This document shows, piece by piece, positions 1 to 10,647 of a stretch of 64,000 bases of DNA. The stretch comes from Cryptomeria japonica (taxonomy: Eukaryota; Streptophyta; Pinopsida; Cupressales; Cupressaceae): assembly GCF_030272615.1 (NCBI RefSeq), contig NC_081414.1:337570502-337634501 (forward strand), written 5' to 3'. Both the position numbers and the translations under genes were made by a program. Each line of letters opens with the position of its first letter. Position 1 is the first letter of the stretch. The notes under the pieces are model-generated. The model made no database searches and was not told where the DNA came from. It was given only the letters and a program-made list of their open reading frames with translations.

Positions 1-446
1 TAGTATGAATAAGATCAAGAACATCATTAGATTTTTTCTTGTATACTCTTAAAATAAGTTCTGACTTGCTTTCCCATTTGACATTCCTAACATACCAGAT
101 TATAAGGCTTCACAATCTTAGGTATATCTCTAATGGCCTTAGTAGAACTGATCTTTACAATGCAATCAAAATTCACATGACACAACCTCTTATGTCATAA
201 CCAACTCTCATCAATTTGTGCAATCAAACATGTCTTCTCACCAGAGTTTAAAAGAAAGATGTTACCTTTAGTCTGAGTACTGGTTGCAATCTCCAATCTA
301 GATCTGTTGATAATCTTGCATTTTCCATCCTTGAACTGTATCTAAAATCTCTTATCCACCAACTATCCTACACTCAAAATATTATGTCTTAAACCTTCAA
401 CATAATAGATATTATTAGTATCATTGTTACCATCTAGTGATATAGT
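1..446 (-). pseudogene. copia gag-pre-integrase segment, partial
   Basis: Translation of the minus strand gives a recognisable gag-pre-integrase region: a YYVEGLRHNILSVG-like stretch, then HKRLCHVNFD followed by C-x-x-C (ECQMGK). These are the His and Cys residues of the zinc-binding N-terminus of copia integrase. Several stop codons interrupt it, for example after ILSVG and in the SWL-HKR stretch where a Trp codon is expected. It continues the protease fragment at 447-647. The catalytic integrase core would lie beyond the left edge. Confidence 0.8.
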
Positions 447-647
447 TCATTTTCCCTTGATCATGCATGCTTTGTCATCTCCAAATCTAACTAGACCGCT
501 ATCAAATTCTTGCAAAGATAGAAAATTCCTTTTATCTCTAGTCATATGATGTGAATATCCACTGTCTATCACCCATTCATACTTGTCTACAAATTTAGCA
601 GCAAGGGCCTTTTCTTCAGGTACTGGATCATCTTCCTTGATATCCAA
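447..647 (-). pseudogene. copia aspartic protease fragment
   Basis: A 66-residue reading frame contains WVIDSGYSHHMT, the DSG active-site motif of copia retropepsins, followed by FLSLQEFDSG and a CMIKGK segment typical of the region after the active site. In the intact polyprotein it releases gag and pol products. It lies in a different frame from the gag ORF at 587-1753, so a frameshift separates them. The first residues overlap the gag 3' end. Family assignment is secure because the copia element at 55848-56714 has a close counterpart. Confidence 0.85.
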
Positions 648-1753
648 GAATACCCATTTTTTCCATTGCCGGATCCACTAGTTGAATCTTGTGTGGATTC
701 ATCATCAGAATCAATCACACTTTCTTCATCCGCATAGTAGCATGATTTGTCTTTGTTCCTCTTGTACTTATGCTTGTTTTGATAATCATGGTTAGGCCTA
801 AAATATCTTCTATCTCTTTCCTCAAATCTTGAATTCTTTTTAGGACATCTAGAGGCAAAATGACATATCTTATTACATGCAAAACATTTAAAAGATGATT
901 TTCCTTCATACTTACTTCCTGTCAAACCTTTAGGTACTCTTCTAGCAAATAGGGCTTCAAGTTTCTCAAACTCTTCATCTTCTTTCTTCATTTCTTCCAG
1001 TTCCTTAGCATATAAGGCTTTCCAATCACTCTTGCCGATAGATGATGTTGATGCATGAAAAGCAGGTTCAGATTTTGCAACTCCAGAAGGACCAAATTCC
1101 TCAAGCTCAAAAGCGGATAACTTCCCAACCAAGGTATCCCTATTAATAGAGGCGTTTGTCATTGTTCTCAACTCATTAATTGCAGTAGCCTTCATCTTAT
1201 AAGCCATTGGCAAAGCTCTCAATACTGTACAAACTATTTCATCTTCAATCAGAGATCTACCACAACACTGAATTCCTAGAACAATTTCATTAACTCTCTC
1301 CATAAAAGCAGTAATCTTTTCATCTTCTTCCATCTTCAGGTTCTCATATCTCACCCGATAACCATCAAGTTTAGAAATTTTAACAGTAGGGTCACCTTCA
1401 TTTAGAGTCTCCAATTTATCCCATGTAACCTTTGTGGTTGATTTATCAGTTAGTTCCATAACTTGTTGATCAGAAAGTGTACACAAAAAGGCTTCTCTAG
1501 CTCTACAATCATTTTCAATGTCCTTATCCAAGCCTCTTGGAGGAGGATTGCCAGGAGTCGGATTATGAGGTATATATCCTTTCTCAGTGATCTCCCAAAT
1601 ATCCTTACCAAGACATCTCAGATGAGTCTCCATCTGAATCTTCCATACTCTATAATTTGTTCCATCAAGCCTAGAAATTTCTCTCCAGAAAATAGCTGCA
1701 GATGAACTTGATGAACTTGAACTATTAGATTCTATAAGATCTTCCTCAAGCGA
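587..1753 (-). pseudogene. copia gag (UBN2-type) with CCHC zinc knuckle
   Basis: The frame is open from about 1753, but its first ATG is at 1633. Upstream codons still encode the expected N-terminus (SRLDGTNYRVWKIQMETHL), so the true start has probably been lost. The body resembles plant copia gag (UBN2/DUF4219 type), with WDKLETL and an ERV-IVLGI stretch. A CCHC knuckle follows (C-F-A-C, His after four residues, final Cys), then a basic tail and an acidic stretch. Gag packages the genomic RNA in a virus-like particle. The last residues run into a frameshift before the protease. Confidence 0.85.
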
Positions 1754-1777
1754 TTAAGCTTTTGCAAAGGGGACCAG

Positions 1778-1789
1778 GCTCTGATACCA
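1778..1789 (-). promoter_or_regulatory. primer-binding site, initiator Met tRNA
   Basis: The minus strand reads TGGTATCAGAGC, complementary to the 3' end of plant initiator Met tRNA, two bases inside the LTR boundary. It primes minus-strand DNA synthesis and fixes the element's orientation and the inner LTR edge. Confidence 0.9.
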
Positions 1790-1791
1790 AT

Positions 1792-2904
1792 TGTTAGACA
1801 GCTCAGATAATCGATGAACAACTTAGAGGGGGGGTGAATTAGTTGTTATAGTTGTTAACAAATTATAGAACTTTAAGAATTGAAACCTTATTACCAGAAT
1901 ACATAAAACAAATAACGGAATAGCAGATATAACAATTAAGAACAAATATAATCCACAAAACATTTACCAACCATCCACAAAAGATAATACGAAAATTTGT
2001 ACGTAGAAAACCTGATAAAGGGAAAAACCACGATGGGAAGTCTACCCACAACTAGATAATACTTATGTAGTAAGTATGTGATTACATAAAGAGGGGCCTA
2101 CACATGCAGGAAGACCAATAGCCTAGAGCGCATTGCTTATCACAAAAGGAGCCTCACTGACTATAAAATAAATCCAAACTACAATCCAATTCGATCACCT
2201 ATGATCGACTAAAACCTCTGCATATGATTACAACCTTATTCGCATACAAATAATCCCATAACCATAATCCCATGATCTACAAAGAGATCTTATATCATAT
2301 TTATACCAACCCAGGACCTAAACAATTAGGTCGGCCACCTAAAAGATAATACAATAAAATCATAACATAAACCCACAATCCAATGATCAACCAAGTAGGC
2401 CTAAGACCAAAACAACATAATCCAATCAATAGACCCAAGCGGAAACGCATCAGGATCATCCACCAACACATTACATAAATCGATCCATAACCTAGCCGAA
2501 TAAGATAGCATTAGGTCCAGACCAAAAAACACCACCACCGATCAATAGGAACACAAACAAGATAACCATCAGCATCCTGAAAGCCATCTAGAAGCCGCGC
2601 CAACACCACTTATCAAGTGCATCAAAAGATCTTCAACAAAGCTCTGCCAATAAAACCCTTACCAATGACCAAAAGGCTTACTAGAACAAATGATAGCTCC
2701 AGAGTCATCAAATCCTGAACCAACTGATCATGATACACATCTGAATAGAATGAATGACAAATCCAAACCAATTCCACAAATTGAAGCATATCGGAGCATA
2801 ATAGATCAATATCATAATCCAACCGCTCTACCAGAACCTATCGGAAACTGGTAAATAACCAAAACAACCGGTGTTGCCATCAATGACAAAGCATCAATGC
2901 AACA
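1792..2904 (-). repeat. 5' LTR of copia element C1 (1113 bp)
   Basis: The LTR is bounded by TGTTAGAC on the plus strand next to the primer site and by GCAACA at 2904, so it reads TG...CA on both strands. It contains the G-run block (near 1826) and a GGGAAAAACCACG-like block (near 2020) seen in other copia LTRs here. The outer terminus TGTTGCATTGATG resembles the TGTTGGCA start of the LTRs at 11809 and 58666. The candidate target duplication on the right is cataa; its partner is outside the window. Confidence 0.85.
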
Positions 2905-4907
2905 CATAATTAATTCCTCCAATTTTCTAATAGGAGTATTCCTTACATGACTGTGTTCTCTATAAGTATATAAATGTCATATGATAATTGGATGTATCTT
3001 GATTTCATGGTGACTATTTTTATGCCAATAGTGTCTTGTATGACTATTATTTCATTCTTTGGTAATGAATCCCTGCTATAGGTCCTTTACCTCTAACAAG
3101 GACTCTACTTAACTATTCTTATCTTCATATACTGTGATACATCATTGTGTTTATGATGGTGAATGAGTCTAAATGATTGCTACTTTGTTTAAATTCTTCA
3201 ATAACATAGTATATGTGCAGCCTCCTCAATACTTTGATAACTTGTCATTAAATCCACTGCAAGCCCTTGTGTCTTTCATTAATGATACTTAAGACCTTAT
3301 GAAGTCTGTGAGACTTGGATCAGTAAACTTCTGTCTAAATAGCTGCTACAGGTTATGACTGTTCATTTATTGTGTATTATCTTCATAACTATAATTGAGC
3401 TTACAATTTTTTTAACAAAGATATCCTTGCTGCCACTTAGAAGTCTACTCTGTTGACCTTTTGGGATCTTTTACAGGTTTGATATTCACTGTGATCTTCA
3501 TGAATGGTGACTATGAATGTAATACTCCTGTGGCCATGAAAATTAGAAATATATGATTTCAATACTACTGTAACTTATGGAAAGGGCTGATCTTTTGTAT
3601 TGAAATAATCATTCACCACCCTTATTGCTTTGTTATGACTGTATCTTCATTGATGCCTTTGATTCAGGATCTATACTTGCACCTGCTAGTACACCCACTA
3701 TCATTTGATGATTTGATTCCATTATGTATCAGTGTGTGTGATAGTAGATGTAGGTACTTGTTCTTTGATGGCTCATATAATGATTAAACTCAGTATCTGA
3801 CTGTTATGTCACCACTACTCAGTATGCTGAGCTCTACCCTTGTGGGAGCCCATTTTTTCTCACATACTTGATATTCATGATGAATCAGTAATACACTATT
3901 TAATCCCTGTATTTTCACATGAAACAAACACTTTAGATAAAAACATGGTATCTATTGTTATCTCATGGCAGCCTCTCTGCATTGATTCCTTTGCTTATGA
4001 ATCTGATATCCTAACAGTTGTAGACATATATTTTGACATTCTTATGTAGGTAGACTATGTATTTTGATGAGTTTGAGTGTGAAAGTATGGTTATCCTCAT
4101 TGCTATAACATAATTTTTAAATTTTCTTTTAGGTACTGATGGAATGAGAGCGGGAGAAGCTTAAGATGGATGAATAGATGAAGATCCAACCATTCCTTCA
4201 AGCTCAGGCTCATCATTCCAGGCAATAATGGGTCACCCTACTATTAAATTCATGCTTTCATTTGTTTATATAGTTTAGTTGTATAACTGTATGAGAGTGT
4301 ATGTTTGTAGCTAGTTAGCTATTCCCACGACTTGTGTGGGACACCTTACACCTTTTTGTAATACAAAAGTTGTTTCTATGCAATATTTTACTATTATTTG
4401 TTTGAAATTCTTGCATATATGGAATGCACTTATAGTTTTAAACCATAATGTGCAAAATTGAAGAGCTTGTAAGAAAAATTGTGTACCTTTCTTCAATTAC
4501 AATGTGTAAGGCCTATTTAGGCCACCAAAATTTAGCTAGTGGGGAATTTTGGTAACATGAACCTCAATATCAAATAAAAATATGCATAGATAAAGGCCAC
4601 CTAAGATAGTGAGAAGAATAAGGCATGATGGAAGGTTAAAGTTGAAGTCCCAAAAAAAGGCTACAATTTGAAACATGAAAGGCAGACCTGGAAAATTAGC
4701 AAGTGATCTGCAAATCCCAACTGAATCCAATTCGATATTTGTAAGGACAATAGATCAGAACGTTATCCTTCAACATAATATATAGGTAAATATGTAGAAA
4801 AGGTAGGGGAGAGATGGCATGTCCATAAATTAGGAGACAAGTAGAGGAAAGAAACATAAGTTTATGTAGGGGTAACTATGAAGAAGCCCATAACACAAAA
4901 ATGGTAG
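2905..4907. other. intergenic, no supported gene
   Basis: AT-rich sequence without a convincing coding frame. Short ORFs up to 69 codons show no recognisable motif. Around 4130-4400 a tttaggtact acceptor-like junction followed by a T-rich tail looks like the 3' end of an old gene or transposon, but nothing identifies it. Confidence 0.5.
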
Positions 4908-5372
4908 AACTATTTGGGGGTGAAGTGCATATGTGCATCGTGGGGGGTAACTAATGAGACACTTGAGGAACAAGTGGAAAGACTGTTTCAAAAAATTAAA
5001 GAGAAGGAGAAAATGATAGTGATTGAGATTGTGGGGTCATATTTCTGGTCAAATGGACATGTCCATGATGGGCAAGTGTATGAGAGTTTGTTCAATCCCA
5101 TAGTTCAAATTTTGGGACATCCTCTATACGCATATGGCATTGTACACCGTATCATGAAGATGGCCTTGGAGACTTTAGAAACTATCCCTAAATTAGGTGT
5201 AATGGTGGGATATTTTGATCTTAATACCAAAGGAAAAAAACTAAAAATGTCAAAGGCTTGGAGGCTTTTCAAAAATGGAGTGGGAAAAACATACAATCTG
5301 GATGAGTTCGATGCTTTCATGCAGGAAAACAAGTATGTTCTCCCTCAAGAAATGGTAGATAGGGTGAAATAA
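4908..5372 (+). CDS. orphan ORF, about 150 residues, unknown function
   Basis: An open frame of about 154 codons has plausible protein character: an early amphipathic Lys/Glu-rich segment (VERLFQKIKEKEKM), a hydrophobic core, and a basic C-terminal third ending EMVDRVK. An in-frame stop lies just upstream at 4905. An ATG at 4901 in another frame reads through MVELFGGEVHMC before stopping, so the true start may have been lost by a one-base indel. No family was recognised. It lacks gag, RT or transposase motifs. It could be a captured host-gene exon or a chance ORF; a degenerate repeat follows at 5405. Confidence 0.3.
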   Translation, partial: NYLGVKCICASWGVTNETLEEQVERLFQKIKEKEKMIVIEIVGSYFWSNGHVHDGQVYESLFNPIVQILGHPLYAYGIVHRIMKMALETLETIPKLGVMVGYFDLNTKGKKLKMSKAWRLFKNGVGKTYNLDEFDAFMQENKYVLPQEMVDRVK

Positions 5373-5404
5373 ATAGGGGAGGGCATTAAATACCTCTATC
5401 ACTA

Positions 5405-5885
5405 AAATCCCCATATGTTAGACTTATTGGTAGTTATATGTTTATACTTTTACTATTAAGTGTATGGCTTTTTAATATGTTCAACAATATGATAGTTATA
5501 TATCCATGTTTGCACTATGAATAATTTACTAAGGTAATATTAGCACTTTTTGTAGGCTATGAAGCGTATGGATTCTTAAATTGTTAGACCGTATGATTGA
5601 AATATGTTTATGGTTGCAATATTAATGGTTTTTGTATGCCATTAAACCCTTAAGACATGGCTCAATATATGTTTATGCTTGCAAGATCAAGTCTATGGCT
5701 TTGTTAAACAGTTAGACCTTATGTTATTTATATGTTTATGCTTCAACTATGAACAGTTTTTGAAGGCAATAGTAACAGTTTCTGTAGGTTGTGAAATGTA
5801 TGGCTTCTCAAACTATTAGAGTGTATGGTGGATATATGTTTATGGTTGAAATAATAACATTTTATGTAGGCCTTGAAACCTGTAC
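5405..5885. repeat. degenerate tandem repeat, about 100-bp unit, roughly 5 copies
   Basis: Recurring words appear in the same order: gtatggctt, then a ttagac run, atatgtttatg, a cttgcaatatta-like stretch and tttttgtaggc. Copies start near 5405, 5465, 5570, 5690 and 5790. Copies differ strongly, so the array is old. No gene is visible in it. Confidence 0.6.
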
Positions 5886-6578
5886 CACACCGAAATAGAA
5901 CATTTTCACTTCACATCCAAACTCAAAAATCATTGAGAAGCTTTAGTTAAACGTTATAATTGTGTTTATAGTTTATGATTTATGGTGTATATTTTAGTTC
6001 ACGTCCAAACTCAATAATCAATGACAAGCCAAATATTGACCAATGTTTATGGTTTATAGTTATAGTAATTCTCATATTACTACAATAGTTAACCATAACA
6101 ATTAGCCATTATAACTATGTGTATATACAAAGACTATAATGATAATTTTACCATTAGAGACAACTTGTATAATTTCGTTCATATAATAGTTAACCATAAC
6201 AAAGGGATTTGTGTTATAAGTTATGTTTAACAACAAATTAAACTGCATTTAAAATTCATAAACAAATAAAACATAAATTATCCTACATAATGTAAAATAG
6301 TCCTTTGAAATTATGCCACACATATACAACAAATCAAAATTAGGTCAGCTTTTTAGAAGATAATAAAATGAAAACTAGGCTTTGTAGAGTAACTGAAACA
6401 TTTAACCCAATTTTATACATTTGCGAAACATCATAGGAGGTTGAAATGAAGACCACATTTCCCTTTTTTTATACGTTTGTGTTCATGAACACATATTTTA
6501 GTGTTCAAAAACATAAACCCTCGCAAAAAAATTGAATAATATCAAACACCAACCAAGGAAACAATAAAATATTAAACA

Positions 6579-6862
6579 TTATGCATCATAACATATTACA
6601 GACAAAGAACCCATAAATATAGAGCACATTATACCTTACAAAGTGTCCAAATGTACATTCAAGACTATAATAAAAACCCTCTAAAATAAATAATGCTATT
6701 GGAAGGCTGCAGTGAGGATTAATTGTCACTATCGTCTAATACAAACAACATTATGTATCATAACATATTGCAAATGAAGAACCCACAAATATAGAGCACA
6801 TTATGGCCACTTGTGCCTTTACATTAAACAGATGAAGAACCGACAAATATAGAGCACATTAT
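6579..6862. repeat. diverged direct repeats of about 55 bp, 2-3 copies
   Basis: The segment 6579-6632 (cattatgcatcataacatat ... tagagcacattat) recurs at 6749-6806 with a few substitutions, and its second half again at 6834-6862. Spacing is about 170 bp, so this may be a decayed 170-bp tandem repeat. Confidence 0.6.
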
Positions 6863-7079
6863 GATAACATAGAGCATCTTTACATGTTACAGAAACCACA
6901 GAGCATGTAAAACACAAAGAACAAACAATCAAAACAAACAAGAAACCAACCACAAAACATCACAAGAAAACATCAGACAATGGAAGGCCTTAGTGAGGAG
7001 TATTCCTCGCCTAGGTCGAACACGAAGACCCAAAATCCACACCTGCAAGCTTCACAACCACATTCAAGCCACTTTGTGA

Positions 7080-8104
7080 CTATCTGCAAAGTGAGAAAGT
7101 GAAGTAACCATGCACTTGCAAGTTTTACATTCCAAAAAACCCATAAACAAACATTTAAGGGAAAGCACTTGTGCTTGGTTACATCAATACTTCAAAGCCC
7201 TATGAAAGAAACGTTGTAGAGTGGAGCCATGCCCTTTGCCGAGCATGCAAGGAGAGTGGTAGCTAACACCAATAAAGAATGTAGAGTGAGTGCCAAGGCA
7301 AGCATGTTTTGATGGTTGCGTGAACACATTTTGGTTTGTGAACTCTAGAATACTCGAGAAGAAGCAAGAGAAAATAAAAGGAAAGTTGGGAAGGAAAGGC
7401 GTAAAAGCAGGTGCATTCAATGTCGTCTTGATTGGGAAGGTCGAGCTATGCAGTGGTAGTAAGGTGAAGCAATGCAGAGTTAATGCAAGTAAGAGAAAGA
7501 ATGAAGGGTGGTAGTGGATATTAAAAATATGCAAGTTGGTGAATAAGGTGGCCATGTGATCAAATTCCACACAGCCACCCTGTTAGATACGAGATATTTT
7601 AGGGGCAAGATGATGAAGTGGGCTCGCGTATGTTTTAGACAATGCATAATTTGGGGCATTTTTGGACACATAGGATGAATGGGATCAAAATAAATGGAAG
7701 ATGCATGTGACAAGGAAAAAAAACTGTTTGTGGATTGTCCAATCAACAGTCCAGTTGGAGGGGAAAAAAAAGGGTTGTGGGGTCCATGTGGCATGTCACA
7801 TGGACCTCGTAAGTTAGGGCGCACACATATTGGAATAATTACCCTAATGGTTAGCATCTCAAGTTATTTACTCAATGATGTTTTTTTTGTATGCCTTGGT
7901 GCATTCTTTCTTTTTTAGTTTTTGTTTGTCTTTTAGTTTTTTGGTTTTTCCTCATTGTCTGACTCTGACATAATTGGGGTAACCCTACAAATTTTTGACC
8001 CATTTGTGGTTCACTTACTTTATGCATGCACTTTGACATGACTTTGTCATCTTGTGCATGGTTGTCATTTTGAAATTCCATGTTATCTTCATTTTTAAGC
8101 TCTA
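7080..8104. other. intergenic, no supported gene
   Basis: Overlapping ORFs of 70-128 codons exist on both strands but carry no motif and lie opposite one another, which suggests chance. From about 7880 the sequence turns T-rich and leads into the hairpin array at 8105. Confidence 0.5.
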
Positions 8105-9311
8105 GGTGTCAATCGGGTTCATAAACCCGACTTACACCATTTTGGGCCTCTAGGTGAAAATCGGGTTCATAAACCTAATTTACACCTCCCTTCATGCCTT
8201 TCTTTTTGCACACAGGTGCAATTCATTTTTGTGATCCCAAAATGCACCTTTTCAAAGTAATAAGTGCAAATTTGGTTCATGAACCCAACTTGCACCTATT
8301 AATGACACTTTGTGTGATATTAATTCCCCCTTTTCTAATTTGATTAGGAGATCTTGTTAATATCTCTGAGTTGCTTCTTTCTCTTTTTGGTTTTTTCCTT
8401 TTGCTCAAAGGCATCTTTGTGAAGTTTCTTTATCCTCTAAATTCAGAGGGTATCTCTAGTGAGTTCTTTTCCATATATTTTCTATGGTTTTGTTTTTTCC
8501 TTTTTGATCTATTTTCTTTGGTAGACATGGTTTGGGTTTAAAAATCCTAGCCACATTTTTTTTGCTTGTAATGGTATTCAAATTTGATAAATTCTAAATC
8601 CATCTCCTCTTTTTGACTTTTCCCAATTTTTTGGTGTTATTCGGGTTGGTGAACCCAAATTACACCAATGTATGGTGGTATTCAATCGCCTTTTTCCTTA
8701 TCCTTTGTTTCATGGCACTATGATTACATGCCTTTGCACACCCATTTTTGGTGTTGTTCGAGTTTACTGGCCCGAACAACACCATATACATGTCTTTGCT
8801 CCAGTCTATAAACCTGAGCAGTGCTTTGTGTCTATCTTGTGTGTTGAACTAATGGTGGTTTTTTAGGTTTACAAACCTAAACCTCACCATTCCTTATCTC
8901 TTTTCCTCTTTGGTGTATGGTGGGTCTATGGGTCCGACCTACACCATGGATCCAACTTTTGGTGTATGGCGGACCTATGGGTCCACCCTACACTTTGTTT
9001 TAGCCACATTTTTCTTATTTGGTGTAGATTGGACCCATAGGTCTGATCTACACTAGTTTTACCCTATGCACTTTTTTAGGTGTAGTTTGGACCTATGGGT
9101 TTGATCTACACCAATCATATCTTTTCCCCAGGTGAAGTTCAAACCTATAGGTCTGAACTACACCTAGCCTTTATTCCAAGTGTATTTTGAGTCTATGAAC
9201 TTGAACTGCACCTTGATCAACACTTAGCCTTGGGTATAAATTGACCCTATGAGCCCAAATTACACCAATTGCACACACATGTAAATAGGGTTTGTAGACC
9301 CGATTTACATT
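8105..9311. repeat. array of about 16 imperfect hairpins, spacing about 50 bp
   Basis: Each unit is a 33-40 bp inverted repeat of the form GGTGTA...GGGTT, a short loop such as CATA or TATG, then AACCC...TACACC. Units are at 8105-8138, 8152-8187, 8214-8249, 8261-8298, 8631-8668, 8750-8783, 8798-8820 (weak), 8851-8891, 8911-8946, 8961-8994, 9021-9054, 9079-9112, 9130-9165, 9179-9213, 9230-9269 and 9279-9311. From 8750 on, start-to-start distances are 48-60 bp. Spacers are T/C-rich on the plus strand. Arm sequence changes between units while pairing is largely kept. There is no ORF across it. A decayed coiled-coil ORF follows at 9340. Confidence 0.85.
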
Positions 9312-9339
9312 CAATCTATCAAGATGCAATGAGGCTTTT

Positions 9340-10647
9340 TGTAACCCTGATGTTACGAAATGCATCGACCACATGATCCTGTTCAGTTCAAATGATCAAA
9401 GATGGTTGATGATTTCTCTTCTCAAGCACTGATGATTTCTCTATTCTATAGTGCCATTTTGTCCAGATGACATAACCATCTCCAAGAAAGAAGACCATGA
9501 AGTTCAAGAAGCAAGATCCGCATCTAGTCTTCCCACCTTCGTCAATGTCTTCCAATATTGATCATATAAGAGATATTGAAATAGGTTATGTAGACCTAGA
9601 ATAATTTCTTAAAAGGAATTAGACTCCACCTTCATAATATAAGAAGGAGCCTACCATCAACAGTGGTATTCATCTGGTCTCAACATTCCCAATGTCTGCT
9701 TAGGATCTTGAATTTTTTATGGAAGTTGCAAATCATTTTGATCTTGTTAGCAAGAGTGTGAAGGATATAAGTGGAAAAGGCTTGATGAATATTTATTCGA
9801 CACAATCTTCAAGTGTCCAAGTATTGAAAAGTATTTTGATATCACCGTGCAGTTAGCATAAGCTTAGTATGACATGAATTCAAATAAGCGTAGACAAAAT
9901 ATGAATAACAATTGGTTAAAAAACTCAAAACCTAGGACTACCAAGAAGGTCAAGACCTTGTCAAGGGTAAAGGTAGATAAATATAAGAACAAATATGCAT
10001 ATATTATCATTCCTCCTGCTTGTAAGAACATTGATCAAGTTCACAATTTGGATTATACTATTAGCAGGGTTGATTTGGGCAAACAAACTCATGATTCTAT
10101 CAACGGAGATGCTCAAATATAGCTCTAGATGCTCTTGTCGCTAGATATGATGAGGAAAAAATCAAGAAAGATAAGCTTAAAGTGTAGGTTGAACAAATCA
10201 CTACTGTTTTAATCAAAGTGTCCAAGTCCTCTGAAGAAATTGAATAGGTCATGAAAAGAGCTAAGCAAGAAGCTTCACAAAGCAAAGTAGTGGGTGAATG
10301 GATGGATAGAATGCTTAGTCAAGGAAAAAGGCTCCTAAGTTTAGCTACCAACATAGTCAAGAATCTTGATATTGTGAAGAATGAGGTGGATAACACTATA
10401 GAACTCTTTTCTTAAGAGCTAGAAACACAAGAGAAGGACTTTGATGTATGGTTGAAACTTGTAGATTTTGACTCAGATGTTCTTATGGAAAATTGTGTCA
10501 TTCCTTCCAGAGATATGTATGTGGAACAACGAGAAGAATTAGAGCATGAAATGAAAACTCTAAAGTGGCTAATAAAATACCTAAGAAAGGCTCAGAAGGA
10601 ATGTATGGATTAAAAGAAAGATATTGCTGACAAAGTATCATAAATTC
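9340..10647 (+). pseudogene. decayed coiled-coil extra ORF of a retroelement, left part
   Basis: One frame is nearly continuous despite stop codons. From about 9690 it reads DLEFFMEVANHFDLVSKSV, then a basic stretch (9870-9990), then a long heptad-like helix region (about 10110-10640) including ALDALVARYDEEK, VVGEWMDRMLSQGKRLLSLA and EMKTLKWLIKYLRKAQKE. No catalytic motif is present. Its style resembles the extra ORF of the copia derivative at 12150-15349, which suggests a retroelement-encoded structural protein. It stops at the edge of the LTR at 10648; the likely continuation is at 35910. Confidence 0.6.

Larger units (their letters stand above)
1..2904 (-). mobile_element. Ty1/copia retrotransposon, 5' part (element C1)
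   Basis: The element reads leftwards: 5' LTR (1792-2904), primer-binding site, gag, protease and gag-pre-integrase, then the window ends. The order gag-protease-integrase is that of Ty1/copia. The LTR begins TG and ends CA, and the primer site matches the 3' end of initiator Met tRNA. The coding part is broken by stops and frame changes, so this copy is not autonomous. Its LTR shares a G-run block and a GGGAAAAACCACG-type block with the copia LTRs at 10648 and 57183, so the three belong to related families. The 3' LTR and left target duplication lie outside the window. Confidence 0.88.

Noticed and set aside
2905-4907. Spliced host gene
   Set aside because: Acceptor-like and T-rich stretches occur, but no coding exons or protein similarity could be seen.
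7184-7857. Overlapping ORFs of 125-128 codons as genes
   Set aside because: They lie opposite other ORFs, have no motif and are rich in Phe/His/Pro as expected of chance translation.
8105-9311. CRISPR array
   Set aside because: Regular spacing and palindromic units invite it, but units differ from one another, spacers are low-complexity T/C-rich, no cas genes exist and the DNA is plant nuclear.
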